Assembly: GCF_018205975.1 (NCBI RefSeq) | Contig: NZ_CP073577.1 | Location: forward strand, 2,170,001 to 2,234,000 | Reading direction: 5' to 3' | Length of the DNA stretch: 64,000 bases | From: Erythrobacter sp. JK5 | GTDB lineage: Bacteria > Pseudomonadota > Alphaproteobacteria > Sphingomonadales > Sphingomonadaceae | Shown here: piece by piece, positions 45,901 through 53,918 of the stretch | Position numbering within the stretch: the first letter of the stretch is position 1 | How the letters are laid out: each line of letters begins with the position of its first letter | Position numbers and translations under genes: made by a program | Notes under the pieces: generated by a model | What the model saw: the letters and a program-made list of their open reading frames with translations, nothing else | Databases searched by the model: none | What the model was told of the DNA's origin: nothing

Positions 45901-46802
45901 CCCGAGAAACTCTCGCCGAGCCGGTCGGACAGGGGCAGGCCCTTGTCGCGCGAGCGCAGCAGGATTTCGGTCGATCCGATCGCGCCTGCGCCGAGGATTA
46001 CGTGATCGGCGGTGATGGTCACCGGCGCACCATCCTCGCCATTGTGCTCGACATGCACCCGCCACTGGTCGCCATCCCGCTCGATCCACAGCACCTTCGC
46101 CTGCGTGAAGATCTCCGCCCCGTGATTGGCGGCATCGGGCAGGTAGTTCATCAGCGTGGTGTTCTTCGCACCGACATTGCAGCCCGATGTGCAGTCGCCG
46201 CAATTGGTGCAGGCGGGCTGCGGGACGCCGAACTTGTTGGTCTTGTCCTCGAAGGTGACGTTGATCGGGGTCTTGTAGAAGCGCTTGCGCATTGCCTTCG
46301 CCGAATGCTCGAGCGCTTCGAGCTTGCCGAGCGGCGGGTGCGTGTCGGGATAGACGTTGGGCGCAAGCATTTCGCGCGCGCGCTCGTAATAGGTGTCGAT
46401 CGCGTGCGGATCGTCGCGGAAGGCCGCGGGCCAGTGCGCCTGGTCGAGCAGACGCTTGTCCAGTTCCAGCGACACGTTGGCATTGATCAGCGAGGTCCCG
46501 CCGAGACCGCATCCCACCAGCGCATACTGATCGTCGTTGACGTGAACTTCGAACAGCGCGTCGGGCGATCCGATCCACCCGGCCTTGACGTTGAACTGCA
46601 TCGCGCCCTGCGCATCGGCCAGCTTGTTCGGATATTCGCCGGGCAGCATTTCCTTGCCGCGCTCGAGCACGCACACGTCCTGCCCTGCCCGCGCGAGACG
46701 TGAGGCGGCGACGCCCGCGCCATAGCCAGACCCGACAACAAGAACGGTGTAATGCGATTTCGCCTCGGAAAGGCCGCGAGCGATACGTTTCTGAAGAGTC
46801 AT
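42999..46802 (-). CDS. GMC-family (cholesterol-oxidase-like) oxidoreductase fused to an alpha/beta hydrolase
   Basis: The 1267-residue protein has two enzymes. Residues 1-570 are an FAD-dependent GMC oxidoreductase: VVGSGYGAGVAASRLARAG (22-40), a cluster Cys198/201/204/208 in ACTNCGDCTSGC, and HPIGGCGMGDD with the catalytic-site His. A middle part (about 590-910) has several conserved Cys/His (ATGCHHRPCGH). Residues 915-1267 are an alpha/beta hydrolase in which the nucleophile elbow reads AHCVGS, with Cys1027 instead of Ser. An oxidase and a lipase/PHA-synthase-like domain in one chain suggest a sterol, lipid or alcohol substrate that is oxidised then acylated or cleaved. It is the last gene of a three-gene operon. 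Confidence 0.9.
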   Translation of the reverse strand: MTLQKRIARGLSEAKSHYTVLVVGSGYGAGVAASRLARAGQDVCVLERGKEMLPGEYPNKLADAQGAMQFNVKAGWIGSPDALFEVHVNDDQYALVGCGLGGTSLINANVSLELDKRLLDQAHWPAAFRDDPHAIDTYYERAREMLAPNVYPDTHPPLGKLEALEHSAKAMRKRFYKTPINVTFEDKTNKFGVPQPACTNCGDCTSGCNVGAKNTTLMNYLPDAANHGAEIFTQAKVLWIERDGDQWRVHVEHNGEDGAPVTITADHVILGAGAIGSTEILLRSRDKGLPLSDRLGESFSGNGDALGFAYDSYFKAHKDGDDVTAAPIYAMGVGTNNVAQEAYPGPCITGVIDMRDSEDVTKGLVIEEGVAPGILAAGLGPAFFFGEALADGFTRFGFDQVKPRLLDAKAMGEAVQTDPGSIAEWAYKGPMSRTLTYLVMSVDDSQGQLALEDDRITIRWAEDGQQATFRHDDDTMREAAEAIEAQYFSDPLWSEQLGRKLITVHPIGGCGMGDDAASGVVDDTCRVFAGTSGTDVHQGLYVCDGAALPGAVGVNPLLTITAVAERAVEKLVQREGWTIDYSLGEEGPLPQEVPAEELDEAEPQELPHPEHLKLSIAKWVGGHAIEPVADAVTHAAKHFESGAIEEGKAAIRQLVKEHPEAMSPGLAFTETMAGHISATGCHHRPCGHVERIRDDYANGAAWGQVEKSVCSFKLTVTTDNLHRMIEEPEHRSRITGEVLLTAIAPDPMPVREGTFRLLVANPEKAESWKMLYDMVLEGPKGPIHFHGFKTLEERGQGSAKSDPWTDLTTLFVTLRHGEDATGKLIGRGVLKLGIDEFMRQLTTITVHDADTLVGHVVNLIPRAKKAIETYFVAKYAGFFAMTVFRAYGGMLATLNDFSGKDAAALKLRDLHLPPAERHIVPTGDGVNIALTRYRGGARGPVVLAPGFSVRASSFATPTVDENLTESLVAQGYDVWLFDYRASADSGNDTEHPPEFTIDDIARYDWPAAVTKIRAVTGADSVQALAHCVGSMSLLMGIGAGWVSGVSSLISSQLTLHPVTDWLNYMKADLGVAGMLGEISLLDGHMDFVSQGTEADYEIDAVAYQIPVPEGQACKNPTCRRVFGTFGPSWDHRQLGHDTHLALGSMFSRVSLSPFKQLGEIMHKGLAVDVEGKAIYTGKEAARRLALPITFLSGATNQIFYPESGQRTRVWLAEHNGSELYRQQIIPGYGHMDLFIGRNAHRDVTPLIVEELDRLDRQGGFEEVRDTA

Positions 46803-48235
46803 TCCGCCGCCTCTCGCAGCTGTTCGTTGGATTTATCGAGCATCTGGCGGACGCGTTTGTCGGCCTCCTCGACAATGTGCGCGTGGACGATGCGCGAGAA
46901 CTCGGCCCAGTGCCTGGAAGCCCGCTCCACCGCCTCGCCAGCCTCATCGACCAGCCGTGTTTCACGACCGCTGCCCTCGACCCGGACCGGGGCAATCGTG
47001 CCGTCGGTCGGATCGTTGAACAGCCGCAGCGATGCGACCTCCAGATCGTCCGAAACCAGCATCGCCGCACAGCCCTGCACCGGCATCAGCGTCGGCTCGT
47101 CGAGCACCCAGCCGCCGGTGTTGAAGATGCCGACGGGGACGTCGCAACCATCGACCAGCAGCTCGTCCTGGAATGGCTTGTGCGTATGGCCGAATATGAA
47201 GGACAGCTCGCGCGGCGTGTACGCCAGTTCCTGACGCATTTGCTCAGCCAGAGGCTTGCCGAGATACCAGCCGATATCCTCGATCTCGGCTTCGCCAAGC
47301 ACGTGTCCATAGCCGTCGCGCTGGCGCTCGGCGGCACGACCCGCCGTCAGATCGACCGCAGCGCGGATCAAATTGTCTAGCGTAACCCCATATTTGAGTT
47401 CCATCTTCGGGTCGATGCCGAGCCTGGAATGCAGGCCACCGGTCACCCGCCGCGCAATGCTTTCGGCGAAGTCGTGGCTGGCGCCCGCGCTCAGCATCGT
47501 CCCATAGAGCGAACCGGCTTCGCCGCCGATCTCGCCCGCGCTGCCGAGGTCGGACCACAGGAAATCGATCCACGGCCCGTTCTCCTGCTCCAGCTGACGC
47601 ATCGTGGCAGGACGCGGATCGCCATCGCCGAGAAAGCCCCGCACATGCGAGAGCGCGCGGTACATGCCGTCGAGATAGTGCCCGTGATGCATGACCACTG
47701 CGCGTCCTGAACCGGCATCGTGTAGTCCCCAGTTCGGGTAGGCGATCCTCACCGATGCGTCCTGCAAATGCGGCCGGTGAGCGATGAGCGATTCCATCAT
47801 CCGGCAGCGATGCGAGGGCGTTCCGAAGATGGTCGTCACCGCATCGAGATCGCCGGGAATCTGCCCGCCCGCGATCGCGCTGACGAAGCCATGGTCCTGC
47901 GCCATGCGCCACAAATGGTGGTCATGGTTGCCAGCGACATAGATGATTTCGCGGTCGAACAGGTCGGTGCCATCCGCAGGGAAGAATGCGTCAAGCAGTT
48001 GGAGAAAGCTCTTCGACACGTCGCCGAACGGCGAGAGGCCCAGGTCGAGCGCATCGCCGAGCAAGACGAGTTGCGGCTTTTCTTGATCGGCCAAAGTCTC
48101 ACGCATACCGTTGGCGAAGGCGGCAAGCACTTCGCACGGACCGTCAGCAATCTCGCCGCTTCCGTGCACATGGGTCAGCAGGCTGTCGCGCGCACCGAGG
48201 TGTAGATCGGACAGGACGACGTGGCGAATGCTCAT
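46799..48235 (-). CDS. Metallophosphoesterase
   Basis: The 478-residue protein of the calcineurin-like group shows all metal motifs: DLHLG near the N-terminus, VLLGDALDLG, GNHDHHLWR, MHHGHYLDG and FGHTHKPF. No signal peptide is seen. A helical C-terminus (about 440-478) may be a coiled coil. The target phosphoester is unknown. The gene overlaps both the upstream serine-hydrolase gene and the downstream GMC gene by four bases each, so the three proteins are made together. The ATG at 48235 is the start that overlaps the upstream stop. Confidence 0.88.
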   Translation of the reverse strand: MSIRHVVLSDLHLGARDSLLTHVHGSGEIADGPCEVLAAFANGMRETLADQEKPQLVLLGDALDLGLSPFGDVSKSFLQLLDAFFPADGTDLFDREIIYVAGNHDHHLWRMAQDHGFVSAIAGGQIPGDLDAVTTIFGTPSHRCRMMESLIAHRPHLQDASVRIAYPNWGLHDAGSGRAVVMHHGHYLDGMYRALSHVRGFLGDGDPRPATMRQLEQENGPWIDFLWSDLGSAGEIGGEAGSLYGTMLSAGASHDFAESIARRVTGGLHSRLGIDPKMELKYGVTLDNLIRAAVDLTAGRAAERQRDGYGHVLGEAEIEDIGWYLGKPLAEQMRQELAYTPRELSFIFGHTHKPFQDELLVDGCDVPVGIFNTGGWVLDEPTLMPVQGCAAMLVSDDLEVASLRLFNDPTDGTIAPVRVEGSGRETRLVDEAGEAVERASRHWAEFSRIVHAHIVEEADKRVRQMLDKSNEQLREAAE

Positions 48236-49482
48236 GAGCGGTTCTCCAGGCAGGCATAAAAGGCTTCGCGCACCGTCTTTTCGCGGGGATCGTCCCACTT
48301 GCCGGTGCCAAGTGTGTTGGTGATCCAGGCGTAGGCAACGCCGTCTTCGGGGTCACAAAACGCCAGAGAACCGCCGACCGCGAAGCTGCCGAAGGCGCTG
48401 CGGGTCCGGGCGAATTCCCATTCACTGAACGGCTTTTCGAAGCCGTAGGAATAGTACATGTCGGCGGTCAGGACCTGATCCTTGAGCCCCTTGCGCGGGT
48501 AAGGATGGCCGGCGGAAAGGTTGGCCATGACTTCGGGCGTCACACCCAGCTTGTCACCACCCTCGGCGAAAGCACCGTAGAGCGCAGCCAGCCCGCGCGC
48601 CGACGCCATCCCACCGGCCGCGCCCTGCCCCACACGCCAGAACGCTTCGTTGTCGAGCGCCCCCGGCCCTTCGAGGACCAGCGGATTGTTGAGCGTGCGG
48701 AAGGCGAGCGTGCCCGGCAGGCACATCTTCAAGGTGAGCGCCCATGGCATCGTGGTATGGTGGAAGAACAGATCCTGCATCCCGAACCCTTCGATCCGCG
48801 CGATCCGATCGCGGTCGAAATTTTCGGGCAGGCCGACGAAAACATCGGCCCCAATCGGCCCGGCGATCTCCTCGGCGAAGAATTGCGGCAGGCGGCGTCC
48901 AGCCGGGTCGCGGCGATGGATCAGCTCGCTGGCGATCCATCCGAGCGTGTAAGCGTGGTTCCCGGAATGATCGCCCGGCGCCCAGTTGGGCTTCTGTTCG
49001 GCGATAGCCGCGCAGATCGCCGCTTCGTCGCCGATATTTTCGAGCGTGAGCCTGGTGTCGATCGCGGCAAGACCCGCCTGCTCGGACAGCGCCTCGCCCA
49101 CCGATACTGCGCCCTTTCCGTGAGCGGCAAATTCCGGCCAGATGTCGGCAACACGCTCGTCGTACGTGAACAGCCCGCGCGAAACCGCCACGGCGGCAGC
49201 CATCCCCGTCAGCCCCTTGGTCAACGAATAGACCAGCGCGATATCGTCGGCTTCCCAGACACGATTGCGCGACTGGTCTTTCCATCCGCCGTGAAGATCC
49301 ACCAGCGTCTTGCCGCGATGCATAATCGTGCACGCCGCACCCAGTGCCGCGCCCGAAGCGATCGATGCCTGGAAAGCATGGGCCACCGGTTCGAAGCCCG
49401 CGGCAACGTAGCCGCCTGTCCGTGGACCAGGTCCTGATCCCTGCGTCACTGACCTTGCAGACAAGCCTGCTGGCAAATTCAT
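48232..49482 (-). CDS. Serine hydrolase, beta-lactamase/EstB esterase family
   Basis: The 416-residue protein of the beta-lactamase-like fold has the nucleophile motif SLTK (Ser86, Lys89) in ALVYSLTKGLTGMAAAVAV. A Tyr motif near NHAYTLGWIASELIHR serves as second active-site element, and a late Gly-rich block is SFAVGGSLAFCD. There is no signal peptide. EstB-type members cleave short esters. It is the first gene of the operon with the metallophosphoesterase and the GMC-hydrolase fusion, so all three may act on one ester/alcohol pathway. The ATG at 49482 fits (MNLPAG). Confidence 0.88.
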   Translation of the reverse strand: MNLPAGLSARSVTQGSGPGPRTGGYVAAGFEPVAHAFQASIASGAALGAACTIMHRGKTLVDLHGGWKDQSRNRVWEADDIALVYSLTKGLTGMAAAVAVSRGLFTYDERVADIWPEFAAHGKGAVSVGEALSEQAGLAAIDTRLTLENIGDEAAICAAIAEQKPNWAPGDHSGNHAYTLGWIASELIHRRDPAGRRLPQFFAEEIAGPIGADVFVGLPENFDRDRIARIEGFGMQDLFFHHTTMPWALTLKMCLPGTLAFRTLNNPLVLEGPGALDNEAFWRVGQGAAGGMASARGLAALYGAFAEGGDKLGVTPEVMANLSAGHPYPRKGLKDQVLTADMYYSYGFEKPFSEWEFARTRSAFGSFAVGGSLAFCDPEDGVAYAWITNTLGTGKWDDPREKTVREAFYACLENRS

Positions 49483-49874
49483 TGTGTGCGCCCCCTCGCG
49501 CACGAAGGCAAAGGTGCCGTGCGCTCCAGCTCACAGGGCTACTGAAGAATGGTTAATGGCGCGTTTCGGCAGTAAAGATACAAAACGCTTGAAATCTACT
49601 GTATGAACAATTTCTCGTCATTACTTGACGATTACACGGCAGCGCGCACGGAACATGCGACCCCCGACCGGGAACGCGATACCGACCATGGCGTGTCCAA
49701 TCCTTCGGTTCCAGCTGCGCCTGGGGCAGCGGTCGTCGCCTTGTTCGAGTGCGATCCGAACCGCGATGGCATTCCCGCAGCCGACGACCAGAAGCACCGC
49801 TGACATAGGGCAGACCCTAAATACGTCTTTAACCTTGTTGCCCTAACCCGCTTGCACGGGAGCGCTACGGGTCG
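49483..49874. other. Region without a convincing gene before the diguanylate cyclase
   Basis: These 392 bases separate the divergent serine-hydrolase operon and the GGDEF gene. A 66-residue frame at 49603-49803 (MNNFSSLLDDYTAARTEH...) has no ribosome site and no recognised family, so I do not call it a gene. The stretch near 49570-49630 is AT-richer and could hold a promoter. Confidence 0.45.
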
Positions 49875-51092
49875 ATGCAAACTCAAATCCTAGGACTGTT
49901 GCCGCCGCTGATGGCGCTGTTCTTTGCAGCGACATTCACGGCGCTTTGGCGGGCGGGGCGGCTCAAGCGCCACGTGCTGGGCTTTGCCATCGCCTACGTC
50001 CTGTCGGCGATCGGATTTCTGATTACCCATTTCCTCCCGGCCGATGCGCTCTACACCTTCCACACCACGCAGCTGTTCTACGCTACGGCTTCGGCCGTCA
50101 TTCTGGCGGCCGCCTGCGAGCGGGCAGGGCAGCGCCTGCACCTGGGAAGCATGACGTTCGTCTACCTCCTCACCGCAGCGGTGCTGGCGATCACGATCAG
50201 CGTTTCCAACGATGTCGCCCCGCGCCTGATCATCGTCAACATGGGCTACGGGGTGATGTTCGCGATGGGCGTCACGACCCTGCTGACCGCACGTCGGCGC
50301 GAACTCATCGATCTTGCGGTGATCGCTGTCATGGCGTTTCAGGCGGCCGACTTCCTCATCAGGCCGACGCTGACCTTGCTGTTCGAACGCTCGATCCCGG
50401 CGGAAATCTACCGCGATTCGATCTACTATTCCGTGATCGGTCTCGTGCTCGGGATAAAGGGCGTGACGACCGCCCTGGTCCTGATCGGTGCAACGATCGC
50501 CGAATGGACGACCGCCCTCCGCGAAAGCAGCGAGCAAGACCTGCTCACCGGGCTGCACAACCGCGGCTCGTTCGAACAAACCATGCGCAAGCTTCTCCCG
50601 CGGGCGCAGATGGAACGCCGCGCGCTCAGCCTCGTGGTTGCCGATATCGATCACTTCAAGCAGGTGAACGACATCTGGGGGCATCAGGCTGGCGACCAGG
50701 CGATCGCGGCCTTCGGCGAGCTGGTGGGCAAGATGGTGCGCGGATGCGACACGTCCGGTCGGATCGGCGGCGAGGAATTCTGCATCGCGGTATGGAATTG
50801 CGAAACCGGCCCGGCGGTGCGGCTGGCCGAAAGGATCAGGCAGGCATTCGCCTCGCTCGAGCATTCCGGTCTCAACGACGACATTCGCCTGACCGCGAGT
50901 TTCGGTGTGGCGACGGCGCGCGACGGAGAGACCTATGAGCAATTGTTCGCCCGCGCCGACGAAGCGCTGTACCGCGCGAAAACGAACGGGCGCGATCGCG
51001 TGGTCAACGCCGAGGAACGGCGCCTCGATCCTGCTTCCGCCAGACCGCAATCCGAACTCATCGAATTGAAGCGCGCGGCGGCCGAGCGCTAG
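49875..51092 (+). CDS. Membrane diguanylate cyclase (GGDEF)
   Basis: The 405-residue protein has six or more N-terminal membrane helices (about 5-205) as a sensor, then a GGDEF domain. The catalytic motif is GGEEF (298-302). The inhibitory I-site RGCD (289-292) lies five residues upstream, so the enzyme should be feedback-inhibited by c-di-GMP. Other core marks are DLLTGLHNRGSF and ADIDHFKQVNDIWGH. It makes the second messenger that controls motility and adhesion. It lies just upstream of the type IV secretion operon on the same strand, but a gap of 184 bases separates them. Confidence 0.93.
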   Translation: MQTQILGLLPPLMALFFAATFTALWRAGRLKRHVLGFAIAYVLSAIGFLITHFLPADALYTFHTTQLFYATASAVILAAACERAGQRLHLGSMTFVYLLTAAVLAITISVSNDVAPRLIIVNMGYGVMFAMGVTTLLTARRRELIDLAVIAVMAFQAADFLIRPTLTLLFERSIPAEIYRDSIYYSVIGLVLGIKGVTTALVLIGATIAEWTTALRESSEQDLLTGLHNRGSFEQTMRKLLPRAQMERRALSLVVADIDHFKQVNDIWGHQAGDQAIAAFGELVGKMVRGCDTSGRIGGEEFCIAVWNCETGPAVRLAERIRQAFASLEHSGLNDDIRLTASFGVATARDGETYEQLFARADEALYRAKTNGRDRVVNAEERRLDPASARPQSELIELKRAAAER

Positions 51093-51208
51093 TCCGCGAG
51101 GTCGAGCGTCTCGACCTGCCATGCGGGCGGCACCAGCCGGCCCGGCGCTGCTCCCCTGATGTCCCGAAATGGTCGCAACCGGCGGAATTGCCCGGTTTTC
51201 GGTTGCAT
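51089..51208 (-). CDS. Possible 39-residue small protein
   Basis: A short frame on the minus strand starts at an ATG at 51208 (MQPKTGQFRRLRPF) and ends at 51089, just overlapping the stop of the diguanylate cyclase gene. It has good composition and an acidic C-terminus (WQVETLDLAD). No ribosome site or family supports it. It lies antisense to the leader of the virB operon. Confidence 0.2.
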   Translation of the reverse strand: MQPKTGQFRRLRPFRDIRGAAPGRLVPPAWQVETLDLAD

Positions 51209-51276
51209 TGCCCCGATAAATGGCCAGAGTTCGGTAGCGAGTCGGCGACCGTGTCGCGACGACCAAGGGGGGATAG

Positions 51277-51564
51277 GTGGAAGAGCAACTGCGCCGCGAT
51301 ACGCTGTTTGTCGCGCTGACGCGTCCGCAGATGTTCGCCGGCGTCACCTACACGTTTTTCGTCATCAACGCCGTGATCGCGGTCGAGCTGTTCCTGATCT
51401 TTCGCGCCTGGTGGGTGTTGCTGGTGGCGGTGGTGATCCACGGTATCGGAATGCTCGCCTGTCTGCGTGAACCGCGGATCTTCGACCTCTGGATAACCCG
51501 CGTGCGCAATTGCCCGCGCGTAAGAAATTACGCGATCTGGAAATGCAATTCCTATCGCCCCTGA
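51277..51564 (+). CDS. virB3: Type IV secretion system protein VirB3
   Basis: The 95-residue inner-membrane protein has two close helices (VTYTFFVINAVIAVELFL and WWVLLVAVVIHGIGMLA) after DTLFVALTRPQMFAGVTY, the VirB3/TrbD pattern. It starts at a GTG preceded by AAGGGGGGA (51265-51273). VirB3 helps join VirB4 to the channel. It is the first gene of the operon, and its end overlaps the virB4 start. Confidence 0.9.
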   Translation: MEEQLRRDTLFVALTRPQMFAGVTYTFFVINAVIAVELFLIFRAWWVLLVAVVIHGIGMLACLREPRIFDLWITRVRNCPRVRNYAIWKCNSYRP

Positions 51565-53918
51565 CGCGTGATCCCAAGGTGATCGCCCGCGAGGCACCGG
51601 CAGGGGCGCACCTGCCCTATGCGCGGCATATCGACGACGCCACGATCGAGACCCGCGACGGGCTGCTGATGCAGACCATCCGGCTCGGCGGCCTGCTGTT
51701 CGAAACCGCCGACAGCGATGAACTGAACTATCGCAGCCAGCTGCGCGATGCGATGCTGCGGACGCTGGGGAGTTCGCGCTTTGCGGTCTACCACCACGTC
51801 GTCCGGCGGCGCGCCGAAGCGTCGCTTCAGCCGGTCATCGCCGACGATTTCTCGGCCCGGCTCGACGAGCGATGGCAGGCGAAGCTTGCGGGCAAGCAGC
51901 TGTACGTCAACGAGCTGTTCCTGACGATCGTACGCCGCCCGCTGCAGGGGCGGATCGGGCTGGCCGACCGGATGCGCAGCTGGCTGCTGCGCAGCGCTCA
52001 CCGCGATGCCGGGCAGATCGCAGCCGACAAGCACGCGCTCGATCGCGCGCGCGATGCGCTGATGGCATCGCTGTCGGCCTACGATCCGCGGCTGCTTACG
52101 GTCTATGAAAGCGACGCGGGTCCACGATCCGAACCGCTCGAATTCCTCTCCTGCCTGTTCAACGCCGATATGCGCCCGGTCGCGCTGCCGCATGGCGATC
52201 TCGGTCACTTCATCCCGGCGCGGCGGATCAGCTTCGGGCAGGACTGCGTCGAACTCGGCCCGACCGGCGAGCTGCCCCGCCGCTTCGTCGCGATGATCTC
52301 GATCAAGGATTATCCCGGCGCGACCTTTCCCGGCATGTTCGACGAGCTCTATCGCCTGCCGTTCGAGCTGCACGTGTCGCAAAGCTTCGCGATGGTCGAA
52401 CGCGCCCAGGCGCTGGGCCAGATGAACCTCGCGCTGCGGCGGATGCGCTCCGCCGAGGACGAGGCGCTGTCGCTGCGCGAGGAACTGACGGTCGCGAAGG
52501 ACGAGGTTGCGGCCGGGCGTGCCGGTTTCGGCGAACATCACTCGACCATCTCGGTCCATGCCGAAGACCTCGCCGCGCTCGAAGAGCATGTCGCCGAAGT
52601 GATTGCCCTGCTGGCCGATCTCGGGATCAACGCCGTGCGCGAGGATATCGCGCTCGAGCCGACCTACTGGGCGCAGTTTCCCGGCAATTTCCGCTATATC
52701 GGACGGCGGGGACTGGTCTCGACCACCAATTTCGCCGGACTTGCCAGCCTGCACAATTTTCCGGTCGGGCGCGCACGCGGCAACCACTGGGGCGATGCGG
52801 TCACCCTGTTCGAAACCACCGCTGCGGGCCCGTATTTCTTCAATTTCCATCAGCAGGATCTGGGCAACTTCACCGTCATCGGGCCGTCGGGTTCGGGCAA
52901 GACGGTGCTGCTCAATTTCCTTCTGGCGCAGGCGCGCCGGTTCAACCCGCGCACGATCTTCTTCGACAAGGATCGCGGGGCGGAGCTGTTCATCCGCGCG
53001 ATCGGCGGTCAGTACGACCGGCTGCGTCCCGGCTCGCCTTCGGGCCTCAATCCGCTCCAGCTCGACGACACGCCCGACAACCGGCAATTCCTGATCGACT
53101 GGCTCACGCTGCTCGCGGGCGGCGCCAGCGCGGCGGAAACCGACCGGTTCCGGGATGCGATAGACACCAGTTTCCAGCAGCCGTTCGAACGGCGGCGGTT
53201 GCGCTACCTGGTCGAACTGTTTCGCGGCGGCGACCGGCCCCGGCCCGACGATCTTGGCGCGCGGTTGCGCCCATGGTGGGGTGAAGGCGAGCGCGCCTGG
53301 CTGTTCGACAATCCGATCGACCAGACCGATCTGTCTCATCAGACCGTCGGCTTCGACATGACCGCGATCCTCGACGATCCGGCGGCGCGCACTCCGGCGA
53401 TGTTCTACTTCTTCCACCGGGTCGAACAGCGACTGGACGGCAGCCCGGCGATCATCCTGATCGACGAGGGCTGGAAGGCGCTCGATGACGAGGTGTTCGT
53501 GCGCCGGATCAAGGACTGGGAAAAGACCATCCGCAAGCGCAACGGCGTGGTCGGGTTCGCGACCCAGAGCGCGCAAGACGCGCTCGAGAGCAAGATCGCG
53601 AGCGCCATCATCGAGCAGGCTGCCACGCAGATCTTCATGGTCAATCCCAAGGCGCGGGCCGAGGACTACATCAACGGCTTCGGTCTCAGCCGCCACGAAT
53701 TCGACCTCGTGCGCACCCTGCCCGACACGTCTCGCTGCTTCCTCATCAAGCATGGCCGCGACAGCGTGGTCGCGCGGCTCGATCTGTCGGGCGAGACCGA
53801 GCTGCTGACCATCCTTTCGGGCCGCGAAAGCACGGTGCGGATTTTCGATACGCTGGTCGAAAAAACCGGCACCGATCCCGCCAACTGGCTGCACCTACTG
53901 ATCGAGAAGGCCGCGTGA
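51543..53918 (+). CDS. virB4: Type IV secretion ATPase VirB4
   Basis: The 791-residue ATPase drives assembly of the channel and pilus. The N-terminal CagE/TrbE domain (about 1-230) is followed by a P-loop ATPase with Walker A GPSGSGKT (447-454) and Walker B IILIDEGWKALDD. I chose the ATG at 51543, which overlaps the virB3 stop, over a TTG at 51510 that would add 11 residues without a ribosome site. The stop overlaps the virB6 start. Confidence 0.93.
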   Translation: MQFLSPLTRDPKVIAREAPAGAHLPYARHIDDATIETRDGLLMQTIRLGGLLFETADSDELNYRSQLRDAMLRTLGSSRFAVYHHVVRRRAEASLQPVIADDFSARLDERWQAKLAGKQLYVNELFLTIVRRPLQGRIGLADRMRSWLLRSAHRDAGQIAADKHALDRARDALMASLSAYDPRLLTVYESDAGPRSEPLEFLSCLFNADMRPVALPHGDLGHFIPARRISFGQDCVELGPTGELPRRFVAMISIKDYPGATFPGMFDELYRLPFELHVSQSFAMVERAQALGQMNLALRRMRSAEDEALSLREELTVAKDEVAAGRAGFGEHHSTISVHAEDLAALEEHVAEVIALLADLGINAVREDIALEPTYWAQFPGNFRYIGRRGLVSTTNFAGLASLHNFPVGRARGNHWGDAVTLFETTAAGPYFFNFHQQDLGNFTVIGPSGSGKTVLLNFLLAQARRFNPRTIFFDKDRGAELFIRAIGGQYDRLRPGSPSGLNPLQLDDTPDNRQFLIDWLTLLAGGASAAETDRFRDAIDTSFQQPFERRRLRYLVELFRGGDRPRPDDLGARLRPWWGEGERAWLFDNPIDQTDLSHQTVGFDMTAILDDPAARTPAMFYFFHRVEQRLDGSPAIILIDEGWKALDDEVFVRRIKDWEKTIRKRNGVVGFATQSAQDALESKIASAIIEQAATQIFMVNPKARAEDYINGFGLSRHEFDLVRTLPDTSRCFLIKHGRDSVVARLDLSGETELLTILSGRESTVRIFDTLVEKTGTDPANWLHLLIEKAA

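Noticed and set aside
43725..46703. Long plus-strand frames opposite the GMC-hydrolase fusion
   Set aside because: They lie wholly inside a gene with strong domain evidence and show only mirror composition.
38193..49500. An integrase-driven genomic island at tRNA-Leu
   Set aside because: No integrase gene and no repeat of the tRNA 3-prime end were found, so only a weak island idea is kept as a finding.
49603..49803. A 66-residue frame before the diguanylate cyclase gene
   Set aside because: No ribosome site or recognised family, and overlapping frames on the other strand are as long.
51552..53894. A 780-codon minus-strand frame opposite virB4
   Set aside because: Antisense artefact: virB4 has Walker motifs and overlaps its operon neighbours, and the antisense frame has no recognisable domain.
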